Shown here: positions 50,545 through 58,938 of the stretch, piece by piece | Layout: each line of letters starts with the position of its first letter | Position numbering within the stretch: position 1 is the first letter of the stretch | Assembly: GCF_018129405.1 (NCBI RefSeq) | Contig: NZ_JAFCLP010000009.1 | Location: 124,001-188,000 of the forward strand | Reading direction: 5' to 3' | DNA length: 64,000 nucleotides | Source: Bradyrhizobium iriomotense | GTDB taxonomy: Bacteria > Pseudomonadota > Alphaproteobacteria > Rhizobiales > Xanthobacteraceae | Position numbers and translations under genes: made by a program | Notes under the pieces: model-generated | The model's database searches: none | What the model was told of the DNA's origin: nothing | What the model saw: only the letters and a program-made list of their open reading frames with translations

Positions 50545-51417
50545 ATGCCCCCAAATATCCCACCACCCGCCCCCGCTGATGCCGCCTCGCGCCGCGCTGC
50601 CAAGCCGGCCATCGTCTATCCGGCCGGGACGATGCCCGGGCCGGATATGGCTACGCTCGAAGCAGCCCGCCGAGCGGCGGTCAAGACGCACGAGCTCATC
50701 GTGCCGCCACGCGATGCCCGTGCCTTTCGCGTGGCGCGCGGCCAGTTCTTCTGCATCGTCAGCATCGAAGGCCCTCAGGTCGGCGACCTCAATCTCTGGA
50801 ACGCGGACGATCTCTCCGAGCGTTTCTTCAGCGGCAAGACGCGGGCGCTCCATGGCACGCATGTCAGCATCGGTGACCGGCTCTGGAGCAATATGCCCTA
50901 TCTTCGGCCGATGGCGACCATCAGTCACGATACGCTCGGCTGGTACGGCTTCGACGCGGACGGCGCCGGCATTCACGATGTGATCGGCACGCGCTGCGAT
51001 CCCTATACAAATCTCCTGTTGAACGGCACGGCTTACGACTTTTGCTGCCACTCCAACCTGTCCCGCGCGCTCGCCACCGAATTGAAGGCCGATCCGGCCG
51101 CAGTGGAGCATCATGTCCACGACGTGCTCAACGTCTTCATGTGCACCGGCTTCACCAAGGACACGCACCAGTATTTCATGAAGGCAAGTCCGGTCCGCCC
51201 CGGCGACTTCATCGAGTTTTTCGCGGAGATCGACCTGCTCGGAGCATTGTCGGCCTGTCCCGGTGGAGACTGCAGCGCAACCCATTCCAGCGATGCCGCG
51301 GCGTGCCATCCGCTCAAGATCGAAATCTTCGAGCCGGATCGAACGGCACTGAAGGGCTGGACCTGGCCCTCGCCGAGTGCTTATCACCGTCACCACGGGA
51401 CGCATGCGGGAAGCTGA
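50545..51417 (+). CDS. DUF1989 (urea carboxylase-associated) family protein
   Basis: Protein of 290 residues. DUF1989 core features: GQFFCIVSIEGPQVGDLNLW, RALHGTHVSIGDRLWSNMPY, MCTGFTKDTHQYFMKASPVR and a Cys-rich end CPGGDCSATHS then AACHPLKIEIF. Relatives accompany urea or guanidine carboxylases; no carboxylase is seen here. Third gene of the amidohydrolase operon, 76 bases after COG0523, so it may process the same nitrogen compound. Confidence 0.85.
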   Translation: MPPNIPPPAPADAASRRAAKPAIVYPAGTMPGPDMATLEAARRAAVKTHELIVPPRDARAFRVARGQFFCIVSIEGPQVGDLNLWNADDLSERFFSGKTRALHGTHVSIGDRLWSNMPYLRPMATISHDTLGWYGFDADGAGIHDVIGTRCDPYTNLLLNGTAYDFCCHSNLSRALATELKADPAAVEHHVHDVLNVFMCTGFTKDTHQYFMKASPVRPGDFIEFFAEIDLLGALSACPGGDCSATHSSDAAACHPLKIEIFEPDRTALKGWTWPSPSAYHRHHGTHAGS

Positions 51418-51420
51418 GCC

Positions 51421-51816
51421 TCAATCTTCCGTCGGCAATCCATCGCCGTGCACATACCAATCCGCGCGCGATGCCCACTGCACATGCCGGTCGGGTGTCG
51501 CACCCAGCGGCTCGTCGAATGCGCCGGCATGGACAATCGCCTCGCGTCCGCTGCGGGTCAAATGCGGCATCGGGCTGCCGCAAATCTTGCAGAACGCGGT
51601 CGCAAAGCTTCGCGCGTTGGGTAGATCGAAGCGCGTGACGGACGTTTCCCCACGCAGCCAGCGCAGAGCCTCTGCCTTCACGATCACCTCGCAGGCATGC
51701 GCGGTCCCGGTCGCCTTGCGGCAGCGCGAGCAATGGCAGTTGAGGAAACGATCGAACGGTCCCTCCACCTCGAACGCGACCTCGCCGCACAGGCAGCTTC
51801 CGCGGAAGGCGGCCAT
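51421..51816 (-). CDS. GFA-family (DUF636) zinc protein
   Basis: Protein of 131 residues of the glutathione-dependent formaldehyde-activating (GFA/CENP-V) fold. Zinc sites: CLC (Cys8, Cys10), CHCSRC (Cys27, Cys29, Cys32) and FCKICGSPMP later. The pattern GSCLCGEVAFEVEGP is diagnostic. Many members have unknown glutathione-linked roles. It is encoded 1 base after the coiled-coil gene upstream and is convergent with the DUF1989 gene. Confidence 0.88.
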   Translation of the reverse strand: MAAFRGSCLCGEVAFEVEGPFDRFLNCHCSRCRKATGTAHACEVIVKAEALRWLRGETSVTRFDLPNARSFATAFCKICGSPMPHLTRSGREAIVHAGAFDEPLGATPDRHVQWASRADWYVHGDGLPTED

Positions 51817-51817
51817 C

Positions 51818-52189
51818 TCACTCCCCCTCCGGCTCGGCCGGCTTCTCGGCCGCGTCCTCGGTGTGAACCGGAGGCCCGCCGTGCGCGCCGCGCAGCCGGA
51901 TCATGGTGTCGATCACGTCCACGTCGATCTTCAGCATGTCGAGATCGCGCGTCATCTCGCGCAGCTCCTGGCCCTTGCGCGCCAGCTCCTCGGAGACGTC
52001 GACCGCCATCTTGCGCTCGGTCACGTTGCCCTGTGTGTTGACGAACAGCTTTGCGCGCATCCATTCCAGCCGCGCCCGCTGGGTGTCGCGCTCGAACTTC
52101 TTCTCGGCGTAGCGGCGCCGCGCCTCGGCATAGGCGCCGATCAGCGCCGTCTCCGGCAGGCTCCACAATTGTTCGACCGACATGGTCAT
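51818..52189 (-). CDS. Coiled-coil hypothetical protein, 123 aa
   Basis: Protein of 123 residues, highly charged and largely helical (IGAYAEARRRYAEKKFERDT and EELARKGQELREMTRDLDML), predicted to form a coiled coil; the C-terminal tail is acidic and Pro-rich. The ATG at 52189 is one of two near starts (also 52183). It precedes the GFA gene by one base and is therefore in the same operon. No function assigned. Confidence 0.7.
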   Translation of the reverse strand: MTMSVEQLWSLPETALIGAYAEARRRYAEKKFERDTQRARLEWMRAKLFVNTQGNVTERKMAVDVSEELARKGQELREMTRDLDMLKIDVDVIDTMIRLRGAHGGPPVHTEDAAEKPAEPEGE

Positions 52190-52297
52190 GCCGTTCAGGT
52201 CCCGGGTTCGGCTCGGCGGAGGCTTGCTCCGCACCCTATCAGACCCTTCCGGCCGGCAATTCTCAAGAGGGCGCCGGCGATTCCGCGCCCGGCAGGT

Positions 52298-52675
52298 TCA
52301 CGCGAATTGCGCGATGCCGTGCCCCACCGACCAGTTCTCCTTGGGCGCGTCGAGCACGTTCACGAACACGTCCTCGGGCCGGATGCCCGGGCTCTCGCCG
52401 AGCAGCTCCGCGATCCGCCGGTACAGCGCTTTCTTCTGCTCAGGGGTGCGCGAGGCGAACACGGTGATCTGGATCAGCACGGCGTCCTCGCTGCGCAAGA
52501 CCCCGTAGGCATTGCCGCAGCGGAAGTTTGCGGGCGAAAGCTCGCTGATGGTCATGAACTCGTCGCCTTCGGGCACGTTCAGCGCCTCGCGCATGGCGCG
52601 GTAGAGACCGTCGAGAATGGCCTGGCGGTAGGCTTCCGGCTTTCCTTCGCGCATCGAGATGTGGAGGAGAGGCAT
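52298..52675 (-). CDS. Tautomerase-superfamily protein (4-OT/MIF fold)
   Basis: Protein of 125 residues starting MPLLHISMREGKPEAYRQAI, so the amino-terminal Pro that is the catalytic base of the tautomerase superfamily is exposed after Met removal. GIRPEDVFVNVLDAPKENWS matches the second repeat of trimeric members of this length. Reaction and substrate are unknown. GAGGGAC lies before the ATG. It is divergent from the TetR gene, a common arrangement for regulation by that repressor. Confidence 0.87.
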   Translation of the reverse strand: MPLLHISMREGKPEAYRQAILDGLYRAMREALNVPEGDEFMTISELSPANFRCGNAYGVLRSEDAVLIQITVFASRTPEQKKALYRRIAELLGESPGIRPEDVFVNVLDAPKENWSVGHGIAQFA

Positions 52676-52772
52676 CGTAAAGTCCCTCGGCATGCGGGCC
52701 CGATCGGCCAGGCGCATCATCCGCGCCGGCCGTCGGCTTATTGACGAAACGGGATATCAATCCCAATTTGTT

Positions 52773-52816
52773 TTTGACACGATGTCGAGAAACCATGTTC
52801 TTAACGTCGTGTCAAA
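52773..52816. promoter_or_regulatory. Large inverted repeat between tautomerase and TetR genes
   Basis: TTTGACACGA and TCGTGTCAAA form a perfect 10-bp inverted repeat separated by 24 bases. Each arm contains TTGACA facing inward or outward, so it may overlap the -35 boxes of both divergent genes. It is the best candidate operator for the TetR regulator. Confidence 0.55.
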
Positions 52817-52836
52817 TACTTTTGGAGGAGCAGCAT

Positions 52837-53433
52837 TTGAGGCCGCGCGAGTTCGACCATGACGATGTCCTGCGCATCGCGTTCGACCAGTTCTGGCGCA
52901 AGGGCGTGCGCGGCACCTCGCTGTCGGACATCGCGCGCGACGCCGGTGTCCAGCGCGGCAGCCTCTACAATGCCTTCGGCAGCAAGGAAGCGCTGCTTCT
53001 CCAGGCCTATGAGCGTTACGCGGGCGACTATCTGCTCGCCCTGCAAAAGGCGCTCGGGACGGGGTCTTTGCGCAAGCGTCTCACCGCGTTCTTCGACCTC
53101 ACCATCACCAATTTCCGTTCCGGCTCGCCGCCGCGGGGATGTCCGACCACGCGCGGCCTGATGGAGCTCGGCGCGGCGGAAGGCGAGGGGTTGGATGAAA
53201 AGGCGCGCCAGGCCTTTGCTAGTCTCGTCTCACGCATCACCGCGCTGGTTCAGGACACGTTGTCGGCGGGCGCCAGGCGTGGCGAGTTCAAGGGCAATCC
53301 GGCGGCCGCAGCGCTGCACATCGTCACGGTGACGCGGGGCCTTGCCGTGCTCGAACGCGCCTACGGCGACGAAGCCCAGCTGCGCAAGATCGCAAGCCAC
53401 ACCATCGATCTCGTGCTCGACAAGGGAAGTTAG
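52837..53433 (+). CDS. TetR-family transcriptional regulator
   Basis: Protein of 198 residues. The HTH (about 8-50) reads DDVLRIAFDQFWRKGVRGTS, then LSDIARDAGVQRGSLYNAFG and SKEALLLQAYERY, typical TetR. The C-terminal ligand domain has TRGLMELGAAEGEGLDEKAR. The start at TTG 52837 is chosen because GGAGGAG is 6 bases before it; ATG 52795 and TTG 52741 would place coding sequence over the inverted repeat. Likely controls itself and the tautomerase. Confidence 0.85.
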   Translation: MRPREFDHDDVLRIAFDQFWRKGVRGTSLSDIARDAGVQRGSLYNAFGSKEALLLQAYERYAGDYLLALQKALGTGSLRKRLTAFFDLTITNFRSGSPPRGCPTTRGLMELGAAEGEGLDEKARQAFASLVSRITALVQDTLSAGARRGEFKGNPAAAALHIVTVTRGLAVLERAYGDEAQLRKIASHTIDLVLDKGS

Positions 53434-53436
53434 GCG

Positions 53437-53904
53437 TCAGCAGCAAGCGAGCGCGTTGACCGCTCGGGTCGCCGCATCTTCCTTCCCGGAGCCGACGAAC
53501 TGGCAGACGATGGATGCGAGCTCACCCGGCTGCTTGCGGCGCGCGACCGCCAGCAATTGCATCAACTCCGTTTCGTCCTTCGACAGGCGGCGGCAGGACG
53601 GCGGCATGAAGCAGAGCTCGCACGGCCGGCCGCTGCGCAGAACCCTGACCAGCGCAGCCGCGCGTGCGACCAGCAGCGGACTGTCGGCAATGCCAGGCGC
53701 CTCGTCGGCAAAGCGATAGGCCGCTTCCCAGCAATCCGATGCGCCGGTCGCATAGGCCGCTCCGATGAAGCGGAACAGCGACAGCGCGACGCGGGAAAAC
53801 TGGTCGTAGCTTTCGACGTTCGGACGGTTCGCAAGCGCGGCTTGAAGTGGACAGAGCAGCGGCTGGTCCGCGTCCGGCGCAGAATCGCAAATGGCCTGCA
53901 TCAT
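53437..53904 (-). CDS. Hypothetical protein, Cys-containing, 155 aa
   Basis: Soluble helical protein of 155 residues from the ATG at 53904, ending ALACC. A CELCFMPPSC stretch near 95-105 could bind metal. A TTG at 53917 would overlap the upstream stop as TTGA and is an alternative start. Not recognised. Second of two linked genes behind a structured leader. Confidence 0.62.
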   Translation of the reverse strand: MMQAICDSAPDADQPLLCPLQAALANRPNVESYDQFSRVALSLFRFIGAAYATGASDCWEAAYRFADEAPGIADSPLLVARAAALVRVLRSGRPCELCFMPPSCRRLSKDETELMQLLAVARRKQPGELASIVCQFVGSGKEDAATRAVNALACC

Positions 53905-53915
53905 GAACGATCTCG

Positions 53916-54416
53916 TCAATGCAATGTCGGGCTGCCCACGAACCAGCTCTTCATCGCCATCATCCTATCATGGGCGCGTGACGAGACGTGCCGGTCAGGC
54001 AGGATGAGGCCGGCCATGCGGAAGATCGTCGCCAGTCCCCGCACCGGCGCCAGCGCCCAATCCGCACCCACCGGCGGCAGCCAGCACTCGAACTGCTCGC
54101 GTGCGACATCGTCGCGCTCCTTCTGTGCGGCGGCGATCGCCCGCAAGATTCCGCACTCGCTCTCCGACATGCGCGGACAGGTCGGGCAGTGCACCTCGAT
54201 CGCCGTATGTGCGGTGCAGGCGAAGATCTCGATGATGGACTCCAGCGACGGCACGGCGTCGCCGACGCGAAAATGGTCGTACACCTGCTGGATGTCGGCC
54301 GCCGTTGGAACGGGGCTGCCGCTTCGCGCCTTGGCACGAAATCCCCAGACGAAGAGCCGCTCCGCTGCGGTCAGTGCGGGCAGCTCGAGGGGCTTGGCGT
54401 ATGTCGATTGATGCAT
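53916..54416 (-). CDS. Hypothetical protein, Cys-rich middle, 166 aa
   Basis: Protein of 166 residues. N-terminal helical part LTAAERLFVWGFRAKARSGS, then a Cys cluster HCPTCPRMSESECGILRAIA that may hold metal, and C-terminal GLATIFRMAGLILPDR. No family is recognised. Its ribosome site is buried in the leader hairpin described at 54418. The next gene begins at or just after its stop. Confidence 0.65.
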   Translation of the reverse strand: MHQSTYAKPLELPALTAAERLFVWGFRAKARSGSPVPTAADIQQVYDHFRVGDAVPSLESIIEIFACTAHTAIEVHCPTCPRMSESECGILRAIAAAQKERDDVAREQFECWLPPVGADWALAPVRGLATIFRMAGLILPDRHVSSRAHDRMMAMKSWFVGSPTLH

Positions 54417-54417
54417 G

Positions 54418-54493
54418 GAGCCTCTGGCCTCTGGCGGCGCGCAGCGCTTCGGCTGGCGCTGATGATCTGCGTCGATCGTTCGGCCAGAGGCTC
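54418..54493 (-). promoter_or_regulatory. Structured 5' leader masking the ribosome site
   Basis: GAGCCTCTGGCC and GGCCAGAGGCTC are a perfect 12-bp inverted repeat enclosing about 52 bases. On the minus-strand RNA the second arm contains AGAGG, the likely Shine-Dalgarno, one base before the ATG at 54416 begins its own window. Two inner hairpins (CAGCGC/GCGCTG and GATC/GATC) can form. This looks like a thermometer or ligand-dependent switch, or a DNA operator. Confidence 0.45.
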
Positions 54494-54700
54494 CGCCAAG
54501 TCAACGCTTCGAGGGGCGATGTCGAGGTCTTCTAGATTTGAACAGCTTGAATTTCCGCACGGCCGCCACGCAATCCCGCAGCATGCCGGCGCCCGGCCCG
54601 ACGCAATCTTGCGGGCTTTCGGGAACCCGAATGCTTAAAGCTTTGCTAAGGGGCGCGGGATAAACTTGCATATCAGCCCTTCCAATTCTTGCGAGCACCG

Positions 54701-56383
54701 ATGATTTTCTCCCGCATCAGTTTCAAGCTGGTCCTCATTGTCGGCATCAGCCTCCTCGGCATGATCGCGCTGGCGCCGATCGCGCTTTCGACCTTGCGCG
54801 GGCAGATGATCGCCGACCGTCAGGCCAAGACGCAGCACATGGTGGATGTCGGCTACGGCATCCTGGCCCATTTCCAGAAGCTCGAAAGCGAAGGAAAACT
54901 GCCGCGCGAGCAGGCCCAGGCCGCTGCGATCGCGCAAATCAAGAGCCTGCGTTACGACAAGGTCGAGTATTTCTGGATCAACGACATGACCCCCAAAATG
55001 GTCATGCACCCGATCAAGCCCGAGCTCGACGGCAAGGATCTCTCCGGGATGAAGGACCCCGCGGGTAACGCGCTGTTCATGGGCTTTGTTGACGTCGTCA
55101 ACAAGCAGGGCGCGGGCTTCTATGGCTACCTCTGGCCGAAGCCCGGCTTCGACCAGCCGGTCGGAAAAATCTCCTATGTGAAGGGCTTTGCACCCTGGGG
55201 CTGGATCATCGGCACCGGTATATATCTCGACGACGTCGACGCCGTGTTCCGGCAGGACGCGATGACGTATGCGCTGGTGTGTCTTGCGGTACTCGTGATT
55301 GTGCTCGGCGCCTCGTTCGTGATCGGCCGCAGCGTCACAAAGCCGCTCGCGAAGATCACGGCGCTGACCGAGCGCCTTGCCGCCGGCGACAGCGCCTTCG
55401 AGGTGCCCTACACCGAGCGTCGCGACGAGGTCGGCGGGCTCGCGAAGGCGCTCGCCGTATTCAAGGACAATGCGTCGGCGGTGCAGCAGATGCATGCCGA
55501 GCAGGACGAGCTGAAGCGCAAGGCGGATGGCGAGAAGCGCAAGGCGATGGCCGATCTCGCCGGCAAGTTCGAGGCGAGCGTGCAGGCCGTGGTCCGCGAT
55601 GTCTTCAACGAAGCGCGCGAGATGCAGCAGGCCGCGCAAGGCATGTCGGAAACCGCGAACAAGGCGACCGATCGCGCGAGCTTCGTCGCGACCGCCTGCC
55701 AGCAGGCCTCGGCCAACGTGCAGACGGTGGCGTCCGCCGCCGGCCAGCTCTCGTCCTCGATCACCGAGATCAGCCAGCGTGTCGCGCAGGCAGCATCAGT
55801 GGCCGACAAGGCCGCCGCCGACGGTCAGCGTACCAACGATACCGTGCAGGGCCTTGCCGCCGCCGCGCACAAGATCGGCGAGGTCATCGACCTCATCAAC
55901 CAGATTGCCTCGCAGACCAACCTGCTCGCGCTCAACGCCACCATCGAGGCGGCGCGGGCGGGCGAGGCCGGCAAGGGCTTTGCCGTGGTCGCGAGCGAAG
56001 TGAAGTCGCTGGCGAGCCAGACCGCGAAGGCGACCGACGAGATCGGCGCGCAGATCACGGCGATCCAGGCCGAGACCAACCAGGTGGTCGGCAACATCGA
56101 CAGCATCCGCAAGACCATCATGGAGGTCAACGAGATCTCCTCGTCGATCGCGGCTGCGGTCGAGCAGCAGGGCGCCGCGACGCAGGCGATCGCCCACAGC
56201 GTGCAGGAGGCCGCCTCCGGCACCGACCAGGTCTCGCAAAACATCTCCGGCGTCACCGGCGCGACCGCCGAGACCGGCCAGGCCGCCGGCCTCGTGCTGC
56301 AATCGAGCGGCCGCCTGACCCAGAAGCTGCAATCGCTCCAGGACGAAGTCAGCGCCTTCGTTGCGGGCGTGCGGGCGGCCTAA
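54701..56383 (+). CDS. Methyl-accepting chemotaxis protein with single Cache sensor
   Basis: Chemoreceptor of 560 residues. One membrane helix (about 8-30), a periplasmic single Cache (sCache_2) domain (about 35-185) with [20 protein letters not shown], a second helix (about 190-212), HAMP (about 213-265) and the signalling hairpin tip [20 protein letters not shown] near 405. It should sense a small organic molecule and signal to CheA. The ATG at 54701 is preferred to a TTG four codons earlier. Its stop overlaps the convergent deacetylase gene by 4 bases. Confidence 0.92.
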   Translation: MIFSRISFKLVLIVGISLLGMIALAPIALSTLRGQMIADRQAKTQHMVDVGYGILAHFQKLESEGKLPREQAQAAAIAQIKSLRYDKVEYFWINDMTPKMVMHPIKPELDGKDLSGMKDPAGNALFMGFVDVVNKQGAGFYGYLWPKPGFDQPVGKISYVKGFAPWGWIIGTGIYLDDVDAVFRQDAMTYALVCLAVLVIVLGASFVIGRSVTKPLAKITALTERLAAGDSAFEVPYTERRDEVGGLAKALAVFKDNASAVQQMHAEQDELKRKADGEKRKAMADLAGKFEASVQAVVRDVFNEAREMQQAAQGMSETANKATDRASFVATACQQASANVQTVASAAGQLSSSITEISQRVAQAASVADKAAADGQRTNDTVQGLAAAAHKIGEVIDLINQIASQTNLLALNATIEAARAGEAGKGFAVVASEVKSLASQTAKATDEIGAQITAIQAETNQVVGNIDSIRKTIMEVNEISSSIAAAVEQQGAATQAIAHSVQEAASGTDQVSQNISGVTGATAETGQAAGLVLQSSGRLTQKLQSLQDEVSAFVAGVRAA

Positions 56384-57279
56384 CGCGCGACGCCGCGAAA
56401 ATGCGCCGCGATGTCGGCGCGCGTTGCGACCCAGACCCGGCCCTCCAGCCGCGCCAGCTCGGCGAGAATGGTGCGCACGGCACGGAAACGTGCCGGCCGG
56501 CCGCAAATGCGCAGGTGAAAGCCGACCGACAGGATCGAAGATCGGCCGCGCTCAGCTTCCTCGATCAAGGTCGCGAGCGCCGCACCGACGTAACCCGAAA
56601 AATCCTCCGGCTGCACGAACCCGTTCGGATGGAAGAACTTCATGTCGTTGGTGTCGAAGCAATAGGGCAGGACCAGCATCGATCCCCGCGGCGACCGGCT
56701 CCAATAGGGCAGATCGTCGTCGAGCGCGTTGGAATCGTAGGCGAAGCCGAGCTCGGTCAGGAGATCGCGAGTCCAGGCGCTCTGGCTGCCGCGCGACATG
56801 AAGCCGACGGGCATGACGCCGGTCGCGCGGGCGATGACGTCGCGCGTCTTCTCGATGTCACGACGCTCTGTTTCGGCATCGCCATAGAGCGCGTGCGGCA
56901 GCCAGCGCCAGCCATGCACCGCCGGCTCGTGTCCAGCCTCGACCACGGCGCGGGCAAGGTCCGGCACGCGCTCGACGGCGCGGCCGCACATCATGAAGGT
57001 GGAACGGATTTTGGCCTCAGTGAAGGCATTGAGGAAGCGCCACAGGCCGGCGCGCATGCCGTAGTCGAACACCTGTTCCTGCACGAGATCGCGCACGCCC
57101 GGCGGCGACATCGAGGCGACCTCGCCATAGCGTTCCGTCTCGGCGTCGCCCTGCTCAACCGCGAGCTCAGCGCCTTCCTCAAAGTTCACCACCAGCGACA
57201 CCGCGACGCGGGCGCCGTTGGGCCAGACGATATCAGGTCGCGCCCTTCCATATCCGCGAAGATCGCGTTCGATCGGCAT
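56380..57279 (-). CDS. Polysaccharide-deacetylase-fold protein, PuuE/allantoinase-like
   Basis: Protein of 299 residues of the NodB/CE4 fold in its cytoplasmic PuuE-like branch: [19 protein letters not shown] near the start, [28 protein letters not shown] with the metal His near 120, and [16 protein letters not shown]. Relatives hydrolyse allantoin or cyclic imides. In this locus it sits 3 bases downstream of the permease gene and is the last gene of the transporter operon, so it probably acts on the imported compound. It has no signal peptide. Confidence 0.85.
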   Translation of the reverse strand: MPIERDLRGYGRARPDIVWPNGARVAVSLVVNFEEGAELAVEQGDAETERYGEVASMSPPGVRDLVQEQVFDYGMRAGLWRFLNAFTEAKIRSTFMMCGRAVERVPDLARAVVEAGHEPAVHGWRWLPHALYGDAETERRDIEKTRDVIARATGVMPVGFMSRGSQSAWTRDLLTELGFAYDSNALDDDLPYWSRSPRGSMLVLPYCFDTNDMKFFHPNGFVQPEDFSGYVGAALATLIEEAERGRSSILSVGFHLRICGRPARFRAVRTILAELARLEGRVWVATRADIAAHFRGVAR

Positions 57280-57281
57280 GA

Positions 57282-58091
57282 TCAGCGGCTCCCGATCTGG
57301 CGGCTGACGCCGCCGAAGATTTCGGCGCAGACGAGACCGGCCAGAGTCAGCAGCACGATGACGCCGGAGACGGCGGCGACGCGCACGTCGAGGCTGCCTT
57401 CCAGGATCGCCCAGAGCTTGATAGGGAGTACCTCGGTGCGCGCGTCGGCGAGAAACAGCGACACCGGGACGTTGTCGAACGAGGTCAGGAACGCCACAAA
57501 GCAGCTCGCGACGATACCGCGGCGGATCAGCGGCAGGGTGATGCGACGGAAGGTGTACCAGCGGCTGGCGCCTAGGCTGAGCGAGCAGGTGATCAGCACC
57601 GGATTGAGCTGCTGCACCGAGGCGCCGACCATCCGGATCACGAAGGGCACGCAGATGATGGTGTGGCCCAGCACCAGTGTCGCCGCCGACAGGCGGATGC
57701 CGAGCAGGTTGAAGACCAGCAGCAGCGACAGGCCGAACGCCATCGCCGGCAGCACCATCGGCGACATGAACAGCGCATCCAACGCGCGGGCGATCCTGAG
57801 CTTGCTGCGCGCCAGTCCAAGTGCCGCCGCGCCGCCCAGCACCGCGGAAAGGATCGTCGCCGCCGCTGCGACCTTGAGGCTGGTCAGCGCGGGCTCGATG
57901 ATTTCCTGCGATTGCAGCAGCTCGACATACCAGCGCAGCGACCAGCTCGGCGGCGGGAATTTCAGCGTGATGCCGCCGGTGAAGGAAATGACGAGCACGA
58001 CCAGCGTCGGCGCCAGCAGCAACAGCATGCCGAAGCCGGTGATTGCAGCGACGATGGTGGAGTAGATCCGGTCGACGAGACTACGCTGCAT
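57282..58091 (-). CDS. ABC transporter permease, polyamine/opine type (PotC-like)
   Basis: Inner-membrane protein of 269 residues with about six helices. The EAA loop lies in VLITCSLSLGASRWYTFRRI then TLPLIRRGI. The ATG at 58091 overlaps the upstream permease by 11 bases; a longer start at 58133 would deepen that overlap. It forms the importer with the permease, binding protein and ATPase genes. Confidence 0.9.
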   Translation of the reverse strand: MQRSLVDRIYSTIVAAITGFGMLLLLAPTLVVLVISFTGGITLKFPPPSWSLRWYVELLQSQEIIEPALTSLKVAAAATILSAVLGGAAALGLARSKLRIARALDALFMSPMVLPAMAFGLSLLLVFNLLGIRLSAATLVLGHTIICVPFVIRMVGASVQQLNPVLITCSLSLGASRWYTFRRITLPLIRRGIVASCFVAFLTSFDNVPVSLFLADARTEVLPIKLWAILEGSLDVRVAAVSGVIVLLTLAGLVCAEIFGGVSRQIGSR

Positions 58092-58938
58092 CGACGCCTC
58101 GCACGTAGCGGCGGGAGAGTGCGCCGATGGCAAACACGATGCCGGTCACGGCGAGCGTGAAGATCAGCGACAGCGCCGCCGAGAACGGCCAGTCCTGCAC
58201 GCCGACGGCCTGCTGGTAGATGTAGGACGGCATCAGGATGATGCGTCCGCCGCCGACCAGCGTCTGGGTGATGAAGGCGGTCGCAGCGGCGGCGAAGACG
58301 AGCAGCCAGCCGGCGATGGCGCCCGGCAGCGTCAGCGGCAGGATGACGGTGATGAAGATGCGGGCGCGGCTCGCGCCCAATCCTTCAGCTGCGCGCGTCA
58401 GGTTGCCGTCGAGCCGCAGCAGGCTGTTGATGACCGGCAGCGCCATCAACGGAAGCTGGATCTGCGTCAGTGCCAGCACCATGCCCTCCCAGGAGTAAAG
58501 CAAGCGAGCCGGGGCCTGCCAGAGCCCCAGCGACAGCATCGCCGAGTTGACGATGCCGTCGCGGCCGAGAATGACGATCCAGGCAAAGGTTCGCACCACC
58601 GTGCTGGTCAGCAGCGGCAGCATGATCAGGAAGGTGATCAGGGTGCGCATGAACGGGCCGCTCGCGACATAAACAAGTGCGAGCGGGTAGGCGAGGATCA
58701 GCGTCGCCAGTGCGACCTCCGCCCCCAGCCAGAGCGTGTCCGTCAGCACCTTGATGCTGAACGGATCGGAAAAGAAACGCAGATATTGTGCCAGCGACAA
58801 TTCCGCGAATTGCGCGTTCCGGAACAGGCTGATCGCGACGAGCGCGATCAGCGGCAGCACGAAGGCTGCGAAGAACAGCGCCGCCAGCGGAACCACCGGC
58901 AGCAACTGTCTTGATGCGCTCGTGCTTGCCGGCGTCAT
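58081..58938 (-). CDS. ABC transporter permease, polyamine/opine type (PotB-like)
   Basis: Inner-membrane protein of 285 residues with six helices and the EAA motif RAAEGLGASRARIFITVILP. PVVPLAALFFAAFVLPLIAL is the first helix. Begins just after the binding protein stop, so operon order is ATPase, binding protein, two permeases, PuuE-like enzyme. Confidence 0.9.
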   Translation of the reverse strand: MTPASTSASRQLLPVVPLAALFFAAFVLPLIALVAISLFRNAQFAELSLAQYLRFFSDPFSIKVLTDTLWLGAEVALATLILAYPLALVYVASGPFMRTLITFLIMLPLLTSTVVRTFAWIVILGRDGIVNSAMLSLGLWQAPARLLYSWEGMVLALTQIQLPLMALPVINSLLRLDGNLTRAAEGLGASRARIFITVILPLTLPGAIAGWLLVFAAAATAFITQTLVGGGRIILMPSYIYQQAVGVQDWPFSAALSLIFTLAVTGIVFAIGALSRRYVRGVDAA

